From the NCBI GenBank assembly GCA_034687125.1, contig JAQGBZ010000012.1:186001-250000 (forward strand): a stretch of 64,000 nt of DNA, given 5' to 3'. The stretch is from Neelides folsomi (Eukaryota; Arthropoda; Collembola; Neelipleona; Neelidae). Below are positions 11,351 to 24,900 of this stretch, in pieces (within the stretch, counting starts at the first letter, position 1; each line of letters starts with the position of its first letter). The notes under the pieces were generated by a model, which saw nothing but the letters and a program-made list of their open reading frames with translations, searched no databases and was not told where the DNA came from. Position numbers and translations under genes: made by a program.

Positions 11351-13764
11351 CTGTTCAAGATTTTCACACTTTATTAGTCTATCATCAATATTGAAATATG
11401 TTTTATTCAGTGAGTGTAGCCCGACATTCCTTCAACTTCATCATTTCAATCTTTCAATTCTATGAGCTTACATCTAACCTAACTTATATAGGAAAAACTC
11501 AATTTCCCTTTCCGGCTCTTCCCTTCCAACCGACTCAGCCGGCTTCAATTCTTTTATACGATTTCGGTTCACAAAATAAATCACACTTTAAAAAGTCGTA
11601 ACATCCGTGTCTTCACGGGCACACAGCTGGGGAATGTATGAATTATACATAGTTCAGTTCCTATGCAATACACACCTCCAGATTTTTAACAATGCTATAA
11701 ATTCATACATTTTGAGATTTTAAGTAAGCTACGCATAGGTAAACAAGCCCAAATCCAAAGCTATCAAAAAATACACGGTCAATGAATTTGTACAATTATA
11801 CATAAACAATCCTCCGTATACTCATCTTCAAATATTTTTACTCGTGATACACATGAATGCGAAAAGAATCATCTACGCAGTTGAAACCTTTTTGGCTTCA
11901 GAGACAAAAAAAATTCCAAAAACGGACAGAAATAAAAAGGATGGAAGGCCCATGTTAAAGTCTAAAAGAGTTGTATGAAAAGTTTGAATGTATTATTTAC
12001 ATTTATTACACTGAGTACATTATTATGTTAATAATGTATTAAAAGATGATCCTTTGGATAAACCATATATCATACTATTATGTATTATTTGTACCCACAT
12101 GCTATAGGTGTGTGTGTACAGAGTACAAAGTTCTCAAATGTAATGTATCACAATCCTATGCAGAGTAGCTTGGTATATCACTTGATATTTGTCATGTAAT
12201 CCCGAGAGGTGAACATTAAGTTACCTTTACAAATAAGGCATAAAAAATGAAAATGGGAAAAGACCGGGAAAAAAGTTGGATAAGAAAGGAGGAATAGTCG
12301 ACTGAAGAATACGAAACGGAACCAGAAGACTATACAAGTAAAGATAAGGAAACGTACAAGAAGATTTAAAAAGTCAACCTGCTGGAAAATTTTGTTCCTC
12401 TAACAAACCCCGAGTGCTCGACTTTTATTTTATGAGTATGAATTCGAAGTAAATGAGTTTAGATAAAAGGCCCTTCACCTCTTCGTCTATTTTATAATTT
12501 ACAGATTCTGTTTGGCTCTCTGATTCTCAACCTAACTACACTGTACAGTTTCGACACAAGTTGAGCCAAGGGCTTCTTTACTTCCGTCGGAAATAATTAA
12601 ATATTTAAGGCCAAAATTACAAACCATCGTCTTCCCCATTCCACGATTCTCTCACATGTACTTAAAATGATGTTCAATTACCAGTGCAAATTAGCGAAAT
12701 CAAACGAAGCTCACTCAGTCTGTCAAAGTCATAAAATAGTTAAAATGGCCTATTTTTCACATTTTCATTTCAATTGACGAACTATTTTTCACATTCTCAA
12801 TTCAATGGATAAATCTCGTTAAGGGAATTCCAGACGGATTAGATCTCAAATGAATGGAAGTTGAACTCGATATATAAAAAAGGGTTTCCCACTAATTGTA
12901 ATGGATTTGATTCTTTCTCCTATACAAATAAGTGACACAATGGGACGTGAGCTTTGATTACTTTTTAAATTGCTTTTCTGTGGTGTAAATGAGTTTATAC
13001 CTATGAGACCATAAGTGAGTGAGTGGAGATGTTGAATTTATGTACTTGTTGTCTCTCGGCTCCGAGTCTCAAGACCTGCACTTTGTGAACAATTACACTC
13101 CAGCAACACCATTACATAAAACAAATTGAGTCTATTAAGACTAAATAGATTCCTCGACGCGTTTTTTCCATTATGAAAACTAATTTGGGGATATAATCAC
13201 AAAATGACAAAGGAGCTCTCAAGTTGACTCTTCCTCCCTTCATTAATTTAACTTGACTGATCCAATATGTCAAAGTGAGACAACTCCCTTATTATTTTTA
13301 TTATTGTTTGCTTGAGCTATTTTCCCCTCAAAGCTCTCCCTGGCAAGATAAGTCGGTATTTTATATGCGCATATCTAAAGACTCCCATCGGTCCCATCAG
13401 TCTTTTTCCTATTACAATCTCTCTCCAGATCGCGAAAAGGATATGCGGGAATGAGGACCTCGAATGAGGATGAGAACTTTATCAATTTCTACCCTTTTTT
13501 GGACAAAAAACGGAGAAGGCATTTGGAGCGCAAAAGCTCCCAGTTTTGTGAATTTAATAAGCATTCAATGCGAAATGGATTGTGCTGATAAGGAGGTAAA
13601 AAGGCTTTACAATTTTACAATATCACTATTAATCCGCCTGTGGAATACTTCTACAATTTCACATGTTTTCTACATTCTTATATTGTATTGTATGTAACAT
13701 ATCATATATATCCTGTACCTGTATGTATTAAGTATTTACATACATCATACGAATGTATCATAAA

Positions 13765-13778
13765 GTGTGTGTGTGTGT
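13765..13778. repeat. Short GT dinucleotide repeat
   Basis: Seven GT units in tandem in an otherwise AT-rich non-coding stretch. A simple microsatellite with no evident function. Confidence 0.8.
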
Positions 13779-13915
13779 ACAACTTACCATATAAATCATA
13801 TAACTTATGTGCATGTAAGAATGTAACATATGTATGTGGTGGAGTGGGTAAGTGAGTAGCGTATAGTAAGAGTATTAAGTAGGGGAGTTAAAGAGAGGCA
13901 AACCACTCTCTTTAC

Positions 13916-14113
13916 CCTTGATTGTTTTATGATAGAGATGAAGGAATGCAGAGACAGATTGTGGGCCTTCTCAGACACCCCGCGCACACCTGTTTCCTGT
14001 ACAGATTTCCCCAACGAAGAATCAGGAAACTCGACTTCCTCTCCTCGACCGAAGAACTCTCCATCTTCTTCTCGCTCAATCCTCATCTCCGCTGCTCCAA
14101 TTCTCCCATGTAG
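13916..14113 (-). other. Candidate exon, 66 codons
   Basis: On the minus strand this segment is preceded by a good acceptor (CTATTTCAG before 14113) and followed by GGTAAAG (donor GTAAAG from 13915). It is open in one frame throughout, with an acidic stretch MRIEREEDGEFFGRGEEVEF. A second frame inside it (14064-13927) has a strong ATG context (AAGAAGATGG) and encodes a Cys motif described in the findings. The phases do not join it to the exon at 11350, so which gene or frame it belongs to is unresolved. Confidence 0.25.
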
Positions 14114-15465
14114 CTGAAATAGTTCAAATTTGCTCTCATTAGTGTTAAAGCTTTTCTTCCTCCATGTGACAGGAGGTGTGATGGGGATCGAAGAGGCAGA
14201 CAGTTAATCGGCAAAGTCGCGACTCCTTTGCCTATTAAGCTGGACGTATAATTTATATATTACTACGCTTCCTTCACATCATTCTTCACCGCCAATTCCT
14301 TCCTAATTAACTTTTATCTCCTTTCAAAGTCACACTGTCCTTATCTCCCATCTCCCTCCTTTTTATCCTTAACAGATCATTCTTTGTGAGATCGTCTTTA
14401 TTTGTAATTGTAAAAGTAACAGGAGAGTGAATCGAAAGTTTCTTGACTTTGTAGCAATTAACCGCAAACAACGACGTGGCTTGTTAGTATTTCCAATCAA
14501 TTTAATATGAAGCCATTTTCAAGTTTTCTTTTTATATAAAATCATTCTGAGGCACGTCATGCTCTAAATTCCCTTTGTTATTAATTGTGTTAAAGCTACT
14601 ACTAATTATTGTAATTATTTAAAAAGTCCATGGCGTGCGTTTTTTTCTTTAAAAGTAAACAACCTTAGATTTCAAATACAAATTATTAGGCCATTTATAA
14701 AGAAGAAAGGGAATTTTTAATTTTGACATTGCATGAACATAAAAGGGTCGGTTACCTTTAATTTGTCCCCACTTAAAAGGAAGACGGCTAAATTGGTAAT
14801 CTCAACTGATGTCAATTCATTTGCACATCCTTGAAGACACTTTATCAATTTTTTACAATGTTCCACCATGAAATTGAGTCACGGAGTAACAAGTCGATTA
14901 AGTGATAAGCGCTAGACCAATTTGCTGCTTTTAAGACCTCTTAACTCGCCCGAAAGAAAATATTTAAAAATAATCATTTGATCTCAAAATCTCAAACTGT
15001 CACCGTCTTTCTTCACTTTCAAACTTTCCAGAAACTATCCACATCACACGGTGCCCAATCAATTATTTTATGACGGGGTTGAAGTTAATGGACATGGGAA
15101 TTGAATCTTGTGAGTCGAGACTTCTCTCAAGTGTCAGAAGAATTGAGTGGACGAAGTCAATAATTTAATTTGAACGGGTTCTCATTGTTGGTCCTCACAC
15201 AAAAAACCAATTTTGTTTGGATTGGCGTAGAGAAAAAACACGAATTTTGGTCAGGGGGTCAAGTCGATTACACATTAAAGCCACTTGGTTCACGCAGAGT
15301 GACATCCACCTCATGGCAATCATGTGTACACACTGTGGATCAACTACTGGCCGGGGTGCACAAAGGGCAATGAGGTGTGCAGGGGCAGACCAAGGTTCCC
15401 ATGTCAGACTCAATCCCATGCAAATGACTCACTTTCTCTCCAATCTCAATAATCTCGATCTTCAC

Positions 15466-15617
15466 CTGTTGGTTCGAATCTTCTTCTTAAAGATGAAAAC
15501 TCCCAGACTCGTTCTTCATTTCGACTGGACGGAGGTTCGTGGCGACTCGAGCTCTTCGGCAGGTTGAGGAGCCTCAAAGGGGTAAATTGAGGGGAGGCAA
15601 AACCTCTCACACCAAAC
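15466..15617 (-). other. Candidate upstream exon of the orphan minus-strand gene
   Basis: An open frame of 50 codons on the minus strand ends at a good donor (ACAG then GTGAAG). It leaves one base, which is the phase the first accepted exon at 11350 requires; the join would give EPT-A-PSSDSDSD. Its composition (Arg/Ser/Pro-rich, RNEERVWEFSSLRRRFEPT) resembles the orphan protein. The acceptor side (GAAG before 15617) is poor in pyrimidines, and the intervening intron would be about 4.1 kb, so this remains speculative. Confidence 0.25.
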
Positions 15618-18600
15618 CTTCAGATTGGGCCTGCATTGGCTGCTCCACAGAAAATCACACTTGCTACAATGCAAAAATTCCTGTACATATAACAAATACA
15701 TATATTACTTGAGGACACATAATCTCCTAGAATTCCCACAGGCTTCTCTTTTCAGGTGACATTCACACATTCACGCAACCCAGGGTGAGATTTGAAAAGA
15801 GTCCAAACACCCTACTGGTACATTATTAACCATTATCATCTTCCTCATAGGAGTTCTTAAAGGGAGAGAATTAACGTGGTTGGAAATGGTTAATAAAATA
15901 AGTTCCATTCTTTGTATTTAAACTTTGTATGTCGAGGGTAGTTGCGAACTAACATTAACCAAGTTCAATAGAAGTCGAAGGGCTGTGAGAGCGAGTGTGA
16001 GAGAATATTAAAGGAGATTGTATAGCAACTTTCAACCCGGCTTCCTTCCGCAATTTTAAAAGACGGACTTTAATGAAAGTTGGGTTTACTTGTCTGGTTG
16101 ATTAAACTTATGTGCGATAAATAATGGCTGGTTATGAAGATTCGGACCTTCTTTCTTTTTTCCGTTCGAAAGTGAACTAATAAAGGGGGGATATAAATTA
16201 ATCCAAATATGAACCTCTTCATTTCAACCAAACAAAGACCGGATGTGCATGGGAAAAATTCTCAGGGAGGTGAAAAAGGCAGTGAATCGGAACTGAATTC
16301 CTTCACGCAATTCTCCTTTATGTTTTCTTATATTGGTGTAAGTATTTTACATGTAAAATAACATGTCCAGTGGGGCTGAAAAATGTTCCTAAATATTTCT
16401 TGTTAAGAATTATTAACCTCATGTAGCTTAATAATTATTTAAGCTTACTTAAACCATTTATATAAGGAAATTCTTATAAGATACAAATTCTGTATATATT
16501 CGTAGTTTATAATTTATGTTTCGAATAACTTACTTACATACTAAATGTAAGTTAGTTAGGATTAAGATTATTATTATTGTCCAAAATAAGCGACGATAGC
16601 ATTGAATTAACTAGAAATAATTAATTTGATAAGACTGGGTTAATAAAACTAAATTTATTCAAACTGTACGGAAACTTTTATAATAATCTTTCTAGGATAA
16701 AATGTACACAATTTATAATTATTACTTACTTCAATTTAAAAATTTTCAAGTTATGAATTATTGCTTTTTTCTATTAATAAAGGGAGTAGTTTAGAATATT
16801 TATATGCGAAAAATATAGCAAATTCAATTGTTTAAAGCGGTCTAAAGGATTCTTTCTAATTATTAAGGAAGTAATTTTTCATGAGTTGTCGGAAGTGAAG
16901 TAAATTAAACGCATTCCATTGCATTAAACATTCTAAACTTGGAGATTAAATACACCAAATTTAGAAAAATATAAGATGAATGTTAACTATTTTGAATAGT
17001 TAGTTAAGTTTTAAAAGGTGTTACAAACTACATATGGTACAAAACGGACTGAATTGAAAAACAACAGAAACTTAATTTAAAGTCTTCTAATTTGCATTTT
17101 CCTTTTCTTTGTTGCTCAGTTTATAAATATTTATAAATTCGTTCCGAATATTACCATTAAATTGAGAGTTATTAAATCCTCTTCATCCTTTCCTTTAATG
17201 TGGAATGAACAAAGGAAGACGTCTTTGACCATTTCATTCTTCATTAAAAAAACTTTTGTCACGGCATTCATTTCTATTAGAGTTGTTTAATAATAAGGGA
17301 TGTGAAAACTATTGTCTTTGAAATAACTATAAAATATCTTCTTTAGAATAGAAATAACATCAACTTTTACTTGGATGAGTAATGAGGAAAGGAAGCCTTT
17401 TGTATTAAACTGTTGTAAACTACAAACGACCAAAACAATTTAACTTTAATAGCATATTGTGTTTGTATGCATCCTTCGAATACATTTGTAAATCTAGTTT
17501 ATGAGATTTATGACTTTTGAGATCACCTCAATATCAATAATGATTGAGTTCAACTTTTACAAATAAGCATAGATGCACTACAATACAAATTGCAAAATAA
17601 TAGAATTTTTAAAATTAAAATAGGTAGGTAAATACAATAAAAATTACATTGATTAATGATGTATTATAATTAATTTAGATCGACTTTCAGAAGAGAATCC
17701 TATTCTGTGTTCCCTGCATTTAGCGTTCTAGATTATTCAAAAAAAAATAATTCTTGACAATTATCGAAATTGGGCAACTTTCATTGCAATAAAATCTCTG
17801 AAAAATAGGGAGATTTAATATTTTTAATGCTAGTTAGGTCAATTGATATCATAGAATTCAGGAAATAATTACTTTCCAATGTGAATTTGTTTATTGAGGT
17901 TAAAAAGTTAAGATTAATAAAAAATGTCTTAAAAATGCTTAAAATGTGCCAATTTTGTCACCTAAAAATTACTTTAACTTTTTAACCTTTAGGGAGTTAG
18001 AATATTTTAACTTGGGATAATGTCAAGCAAGGTTTATTATTCAAGTAAAATTGGCTTTGATTTCAATAGCTGTTCAATAGCTGTTAAGAGAATTTAACGA
18101 AAAATTATTTTTTTTTAAATAAAATTAATCGAATTTGCATTTACTGCAATTTAATCAGTAATGTGAAATAAATGTCAATGATTTTAATCTTAATTTTGTC
18201 AATTGGATTGGTAAGTTCATCATTTAGTTTAAATGTAGTTTAAATATTTAATTCTATTCTGCTTACAATAAATAGTACCCACATAATATACAGGTAGTAT
18301 ACTAAAAATCAAACTTTTACCTGTTAATAGAAATTCATCCTTTGATAACTTTTAGATTGCGTGCAAGCTAAAACAGCGTATTCGATATCCGCAAAGCGTT
18401 ACTTTTTGACACGGTAAGTGGAACCCGTAATTGAGATTCAAGCAAAATAGAAATCTTCAAGTAATTAAACCAAGAAGGGACGTGATTGCAATGACACTAC
18501 AAGACTAGGGCGAAGAAAATTGGCAAAATTTTACACTACTTTCTTCCTACAGTCTATTGAAATTTGAAATGATTTCGCATTTTTCAATTCATTACGGATT

Positions 18601-20185
18601 GTTTCTTGTATATTTGTATTATTTTATCTATTCACAGATAGTTGTATTTGAGCTTGGGTGTTTTTTACAATTCTTGGAATTGCATTCCACAAATCTCATT
18701 TGCTCCACTACCGACACATTATTCATAAATTTCTATTAGCCTTGCCATCCAACTTCATTGCGGTTCTCGTACCATTTTTACTAAAGGGCAAAATGTTCAT
18801 ACAAACAAAATAATCGTATCAAGTATTCAATGATTTACTACAATTTGCACGTTGGTTCAATTGATAAAAGGCTTTGTGGTGAGGTGCGAAGGGAAAATAA
18901 TTCCCTTCCTATCTCCTATAATAAATAAGTAAAGGTGGTTATATCTGTAGCTAGATAAATAGTTACATATTACATTCACACAAATGGAAACCAGATAGAA
19001 AAGAATCAAGAAAAATTGTCTATCTGTAAAAGTAGAATTTATTGTGTCGAATTCCGATAAGGTTATTTGTATTTAACACTTTTATTTTCACTTAAAGAGA
19101 AGGTCTCTGTGGAAAAAAGTCCAAATGCGTTATCGTACATTTTAAACATTGTAGTTGTTTCGTCTGCATTTGGCTCGAATGGGTTCATCTTCATCTATTT
19201 ATGAAGTTGAACATGGGAGTAATTGGGTAGGATTTATTGCGAATTCCTTCTCTTTGTTTCATTCTGACCACATTGATCAAAAATACTCTGAGGATAAAGT
19301 AGCATTTGAATTATTTTCTTAAACGAGCTTATATTATAAACTCCCTCCGAGTAGATAAAAGGCCCAAGTACGTGCAACGCATTGAATTCCTATATATCTA
19401 ATATCCATTATTCATCAAGGGAAAGAGAGAGCAAGTTGAGATGGAGTTCGGAAGGATAAATCATAAGTCCATTAGAAACCTCTTGGGGGTTAAAGCGACT
19501 TCCAACTCGCCATTTGCTTCTCTCTCGTTTAAGTATTAAAGTATATTAGATATATTTCACCCATGCATTAATGGTTCACTTCATCTGATCTTTTTCAGTT
19601 TACTACTTCAAATACTGACAAATACACACAAACGCATTCCAGAGACCTCAACCAGTCCCAATATGACAAAGTTGTTCTCTCGAACAAACAAGGGCTCAAT
19701 GTCATCTCATCATTACAATTTAACAATCCCATGCATCTGATGCCCTTCCCTTAAACTGTCCAAATAAATACCAACTTGTATTTGATACATACATTGCATC
19801 TTGTCCACTTGGAACGTGTCAATTGCTGGCTAATGAGCAAAGATGTGGTCGAAATGGTGACTCGAGTTGATATTTATTACATTATACGTGTTCATGAGCT
19901 AGCAGTGTTAGCATTAGGAGCATATTAGCTTTTATATCTTTGACCTTAACAAGGAAAAGATCTATGCGTGGTTTTATTAAGGAACCAGCTGTGGCAACCA
20001 GAGGTTTAGTGCAGAGATCGCAAGGATGGAACATTCAGCTCCTCGCTCCTTTTTAACTATTTAAAGCCTTTAGCTTTTAAGTGCCATCAGGAGAAAAGAG
20101 GTCCGCCCGCTTTTGATTTTACATCGAGTTTTTCTCTTTTCAATATACTTTAAACAATTGGTCAAATATTTTTAAAAGGGTCAAC

Positions 20186-21955
20186 ATGAGCACATTGGTT
20201 TTGTACCATTTCTTCAGAAGTTCTTGTTCTTGGAGAGTTCGCGCAGGTATTTCACTACTTTTCTACTACATTACAAACAACTGGGTTATTTAATTGGAAT
20301 TTAGATCAAATGGAAAATAAAGATATACATAATTCTTGAATTAATCAGTAAATTAAGTGATTTTTAAAATTATGGTTTAGATTTTAGATGGGAATTTGAA
20401 TTTATCACATGTGAAAAATGCGTATTGCGTATAATATTGATTTTTGTCTTTTACCCTTTAGCTTTGGCCTACAAAAACATTGACTATGAAAAGGTGTCAA
20501 TCAATATGATCAACAAAGAAAATGTAAACATTACTCTCTAATTTTATTTAATTACATTTACTATATTTCATATTTCATTTATGAAAACAAAATTCATTAA
20601 TCTGCAAGTATAAATGCGTGTATTTAATAAGATAGATTCTTGTGCGGTTGTGTGTATGCATGTGCTATTCTAACCTTACCACGTGTGTGCCATTTCACTT
20701 TCATTTAAGTCGATTTGTGTACCTAAAATAGCACATTCTTTTATTAATTCTTTCAGAGGGGTGAACAATATTTGGCGATTAACCCTAATGGTTTAATTCC
20801 TACTCTCATTGTTAATGGAGTTCCACTCGCTGAGTCGGTAAATATTTCTTTCTTTTATAATTTGTAATACATAAACATGCGAAAATAAGTGTTAATTTTT
20901 TATTCTAAATAAAATTACGCTTCTGTTATTTATGATGAGAATTATTCTTTTCATTTTAAAAATGTTTATTATGTTCTTATTTTATGCTAATTAAATTAAA
21001 GTTTATGGCTTTACTTACAATGAACCATTTATCTATTAAAACTAAAATGAGAACCTGAGAATAATTTTGATCTATGGTAGAATGAATTAAAAGAAAATAT
21101 TAGCTATTGATGCCTTATAATCTAATTGTGAATATTTTTATAATGAAAATGATGTGAAATGAAAAATTGAATCTCAAATGACATGTCTAGATAGCAATCA
21201 TGGAATACTTGGAAGAAGCTTATCCTGAAAACCCACTTCTCCCAAAGGACTTGCTCAAGCGTGCAAAGGTTTCTTCAATCATGAAATGAATGTTGAGATG
21301 ATTTATGTGTTTTTATTCTTTAATAATCCCATTTAAAAGAATTTGTGAGCTCACGACGTTTTCTAATTTTCTATTTATTCCCCGTAACAAGGTGCGAGAA
21401 ATTTGCGAACTCTTAGGATCTGGAATTCAACCTTTACAAAATCCGAATGTGGCGGCCAAGCACAGCGCCGATCCCAAGGAACAAAAAGAATGGCAGCACT
21501 TTTACATCAATAAAGGATTTTCTGGTAAAATTATTGTTTTTATTACGACTCCTAATCACGTTAAAAATGACAAATACAAAATATAGCTAACGCATTTTTT
21601 GTCACATTGGGTAGTTTTAGATAAAGTTCTATCCAAATCTGCTGGTTCATGCTGTGTTGGGGACCAAATGACATTTGCCGATTGCTGCTTGGTCCCTCAG
21701 GTCTACAACGCAGAACAACGGTGAATTGATGAAATTATTAAATTACTGCAAATCCCTTGTTATTATTTACGCACTGGCTATACATTTAATAAGGAAGGAA
21801 GATCTTTGTTTACTTAAACTCAATTACCGTTTTATTTTTTTAGATTTGGAGTTGACATTTCTGCTTATCCAAACATTGTTAAAGTGAATGATCACTTATT
21901 GAGTTTGGAAGCTTTCAAAGTTTCACATCCAGACAACCAACCGGATAAGCCATAA
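20186..21955 (+). CDS. GSTZ1: Maleylacetoacetate isomerase (zeta-class glutathione S-transferase)
   Basis: GSTZ1 converts maleylacetoacetate to fumarylacetoacetate in tyrosine breakdown, using glutathione as cofactor. Seven exons give 210 residues: 20186-20246, 20462-20523, 20757-20837, 21191-21268, 21392-21524, 21615-21720 and 21844-21955 (633 bases, stop TAA). The zeta-class active-site motif SSCSWRVR lies at residues 12-19. The thioredoxin-fold landmarks NPNGLIPTL and the buried-strand motif AESIAIMEYLEEAYP follow. The all-alpha domain shows GSGIQPLQNPNV, CCVGDQMTFADCCLVPQVYN and the family C-terminus LEAFKVSHPDNQPDKP. Length matches the usual 210-220 residues. Exon 6 was placed at the GTAG acceptor (21611-21614) because that restores VLDKVL, aligned with ALEQIL in the human protein; the later TTTTAG would delete residues. 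A poly(A) signal lies at 22112-22117. Confidence 0.97.
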
Positions 21956-24900
21956 ATTATTGAAATTGTTATGTTTTTGAAATTGTATTGATCACTTCAT
22001 TATTTCCATTTTACTGTATGTGTAAAATCAAATTCAATTTGTCTTTCTATGTCTTAATACAAAAAAATTCTATGTAGAATATTAACTTAATAGCTATGTT
22101 ATAACTTAAAGAATAAAAAAGACCATGCTATATAAGTTAGCTCGGTATGTACTAATAATTGTGCTGGTTCATAAATTGTTAATATACCTAATAAATACCA
22201 ACTATTAAAAGGTTAAATATTCTTGGATTATTGAAAGTCAAAATTGTTAAAAACCAAATGCACTGATACTGTATTGAAGTAATTACTATGTAAAATGCAA
22301 ATAAAGTTTGTAGTTATTTAAAATTACTAGTTTTATAATACTGGGGAAAATGTAAATAATGTGCAATAAGTTTATTAGTGCAATGAGGCAAGATATTAAA
22401 TTTAAATACCTTCCCTAACTTGAATTGTACCAACATGTAAATTACACAATATGCCTATAATAAGATAAATAAGTACTTAAGACACGATCAATATGATCTA
22501 ATATACTATAAACCATATCAATGTGACATATCATATTTGTTTATTGATTGCTCAATAAATTCATAAATGAGATTTGAGATTTATTTATTTCCCTAATCGA
22601 TATTAATATAAGTGCATCCAATCTCATTGATAATACCTCATTTTTATAATCTCCGAATCATTTTCTCCCAAACTCCTCGGTTTCTCATCTTCATTTGAAT
22701 GCGTAGAAAAATATGGGACTAGGATGAAACTTTGTTGTTTCTCGCCTCAACCAAGAAAAATTTCAGTCTTTATCGCTAATTAAAAATGAGTATCTTACTC
22801 ATAATATTTATACGTTATTTTATTACAAAATTGTAATTTATAATATACTATACTACAGATAGTTAATTAACGCCTTTAGTTAAGTAACTCTACCTGTATA
22901 CCAAGTAAAATAAACGTTACTGTGCTTAATGTTAGTGCAGTGTGCAGTGCTGCGAAATGAAACACAAGCAACGAAATCTTTGCACTTTCGTACAATAGAT
23001 GGATCATGAAATGCAATTGTGAGCTGTGCATGCCACTTATACTTGTATGTTTAATTATTAATTAAGTTAAATATTTGCGTAATGTATCTTGATGCCAATT
23101 CAACAATTCTACTCTTGTAGAGCATTATCATTTTTGTTTACAATTTATTTAAATATTTAAAAGACAATTAATGTCTACTGAAATAACGAAAATATTATTG
23201 ATAAGAGCTCAATTAACTTTGATGAATTGATCACCTTGATTAAAAAGGACAATAGCAAAATCATACTATATTATTTAAGCAATAGAACATCTTGTTTGTT
23301 TTTTGAAATAGGCTGATTGAATGACTGATAGAAAATATTTTGCTCCTCTTTCAAATCAGACAAAGTTTGGTCTTAAAAAGTGGCCAAGGATGAAGGAAAA
23401 GGAAGTTGACACTGAAAGAATTGAAGATTCATTGTCATTTCCTGATGGTCACAAATGTCACAACTTTTTGTTCAGTGACTTCTATGATCATCAATATGCT
23501 AATTGTTATATAATGCAAATAAAATAACAATGATAAAAAACCGATGGCTTTCCACAATTTTTTCCCAACTTTGCTCGTTCTAGTTGGGTTTAGGCAAAAA
23601 ATTAATTTTATTCAAATACATAGATTCAAATATATTTCAACATCATCCAATGTCCAATGTGTACAAAACATTTTTAAGGTATTGAAACATTTACATACTT
23701 TTACTTATTTTTTTAATTTAGAAGTTAGAACCAATCATAAATATAGGAATGTTTCAACTTTTTTGACATTTTTGAATAAAGAATTTAAATTATTACTCAT
23801 AAAATTTTTATTCCAATTGATGCAATGTATTAGAGAGGCACACATTTCATTTAGACTTTTAAACAAAAAATAACTCTATCTTACAAATATTATAAACTAA
23901 TATAACTTTATCAATATATGGTATATTAATATGCATTTTATTCGATCATTACGTCACAAAATCAGAAATTTGTAAATCAGGAATGTGAAATGAACTTAAT
24001 GGTTCATTAATTTTGGGGCATAATTTATTCGTTTTGTTGAAAATCATACAATATTTCCAATGTATAATATCGCTCTTAAACTATCAATATTTTAATAAAT
24101 ATTAAATCTTTTTGAGAAATTTGTAATGTTTAAAAAGTATAATTTCACATTGCACAATGTTTTTTGCAGTTTGACTCTAAACGCTTCATAGATTTAATAA
24201 TGCAATCTGCTACTTTTTTCAAGTTTCAATGTTAATAATATTTATTTAATAATATTTTAGATTACACTTTTACTTTTGAGTGCCTATTAAATATTTAATT
24301 GCTAAATGTTAAGTGAGTTTAAGTAAGTATACAAGGGCGCCTAGATCCGTCTTTCCGTTCTTTCATTGTCTCATGCCTCAATTTTTTCGAATTTATGAAA
24401 ATTAAATAATTTCTTATGAGATCAATTTGAGAATTAATCACATTATAATCATCATTAGATATAAAATCTTTATTACACGAAAATTAATTTATTAAGTACA
24501 TTTTATAAAAGTATTTTATATTATTACACGTGCAAGTTCAATAAAATTGTTTGGTTTTAATTTTTGAGCGAAACGTTTATTTATCAAAAGGACGCTGGCC
24601 CAGATTCTTTCCCTTTCAATGGAAAAGGAACTCATCTTATGATTATGAATGGTATATGAATCATACTTATCCACTGTCACCTTGTAAAAGTTTAAAAGAG
24701 AACGGCGCGGCTCCTTAGCTTGGCACAAATGAGTCATTTCATCCACATGCAGATTATGTAACGTAAAATATTAAGTTGATTTAAAGCAAATCATCAGATT
24801 ATAAAAACTATGTCGAGAAACTCCTTTCCTCAAAATAATCATTTTCTTTATGAATCATCGAAAGTGTTTAGGAACTTAATTAGGACAAGGGTCATGATAC

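Larger units (their letters stand above)
11351..20185. other. Long mostly non-coding interval with weak exon candidates
   Basis: About 8.8 kb without a gene I can close. From 15,900 to 20,180 it is very AT-rich with no frame worth calling. Less AT-rich islands lie at 11,480-11,580, 13,916-14,113 and 15,190-15,700; the last two have splice-site-like borders and are listed separately. The interval may hold the missing 5' exons and promoter of the orphan minus-strand gene, as well as the promoter of GSTZ1 at the right end. No transposase, reverse transcriptase or RNA gene was recognised. Confidence 0.4.

Noticed and set aside
13916-14113. Joining this candidate exon directly to the exon ending at 11350
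   Set aside because: Its open frame ends in phase 0 while the acceptor exon needs one carried base; the other two frames contain stops.
15466-15480. GGTTCGAATC-like box as a tRNA B box
   Set aside because: The flanking bases do not form a T-arm stem and no A box or acceptor stem lies at the right distance.
21565-21614. Alternative acceptor ATATAG for exon 6 of GSTZ1
   Set aside because: It runs into an in-frame TAA; the GTAG acceptor at 21611-21614 restores the conserved helix.
23321-23873. Two neighbouring plus-strand frames (68 and 109 codons) as a decayed transposase
   Set aside because: No catalytic motif, terminal inverted repeat or target-site duplication could be seen; composition is ordinary AT-rich.
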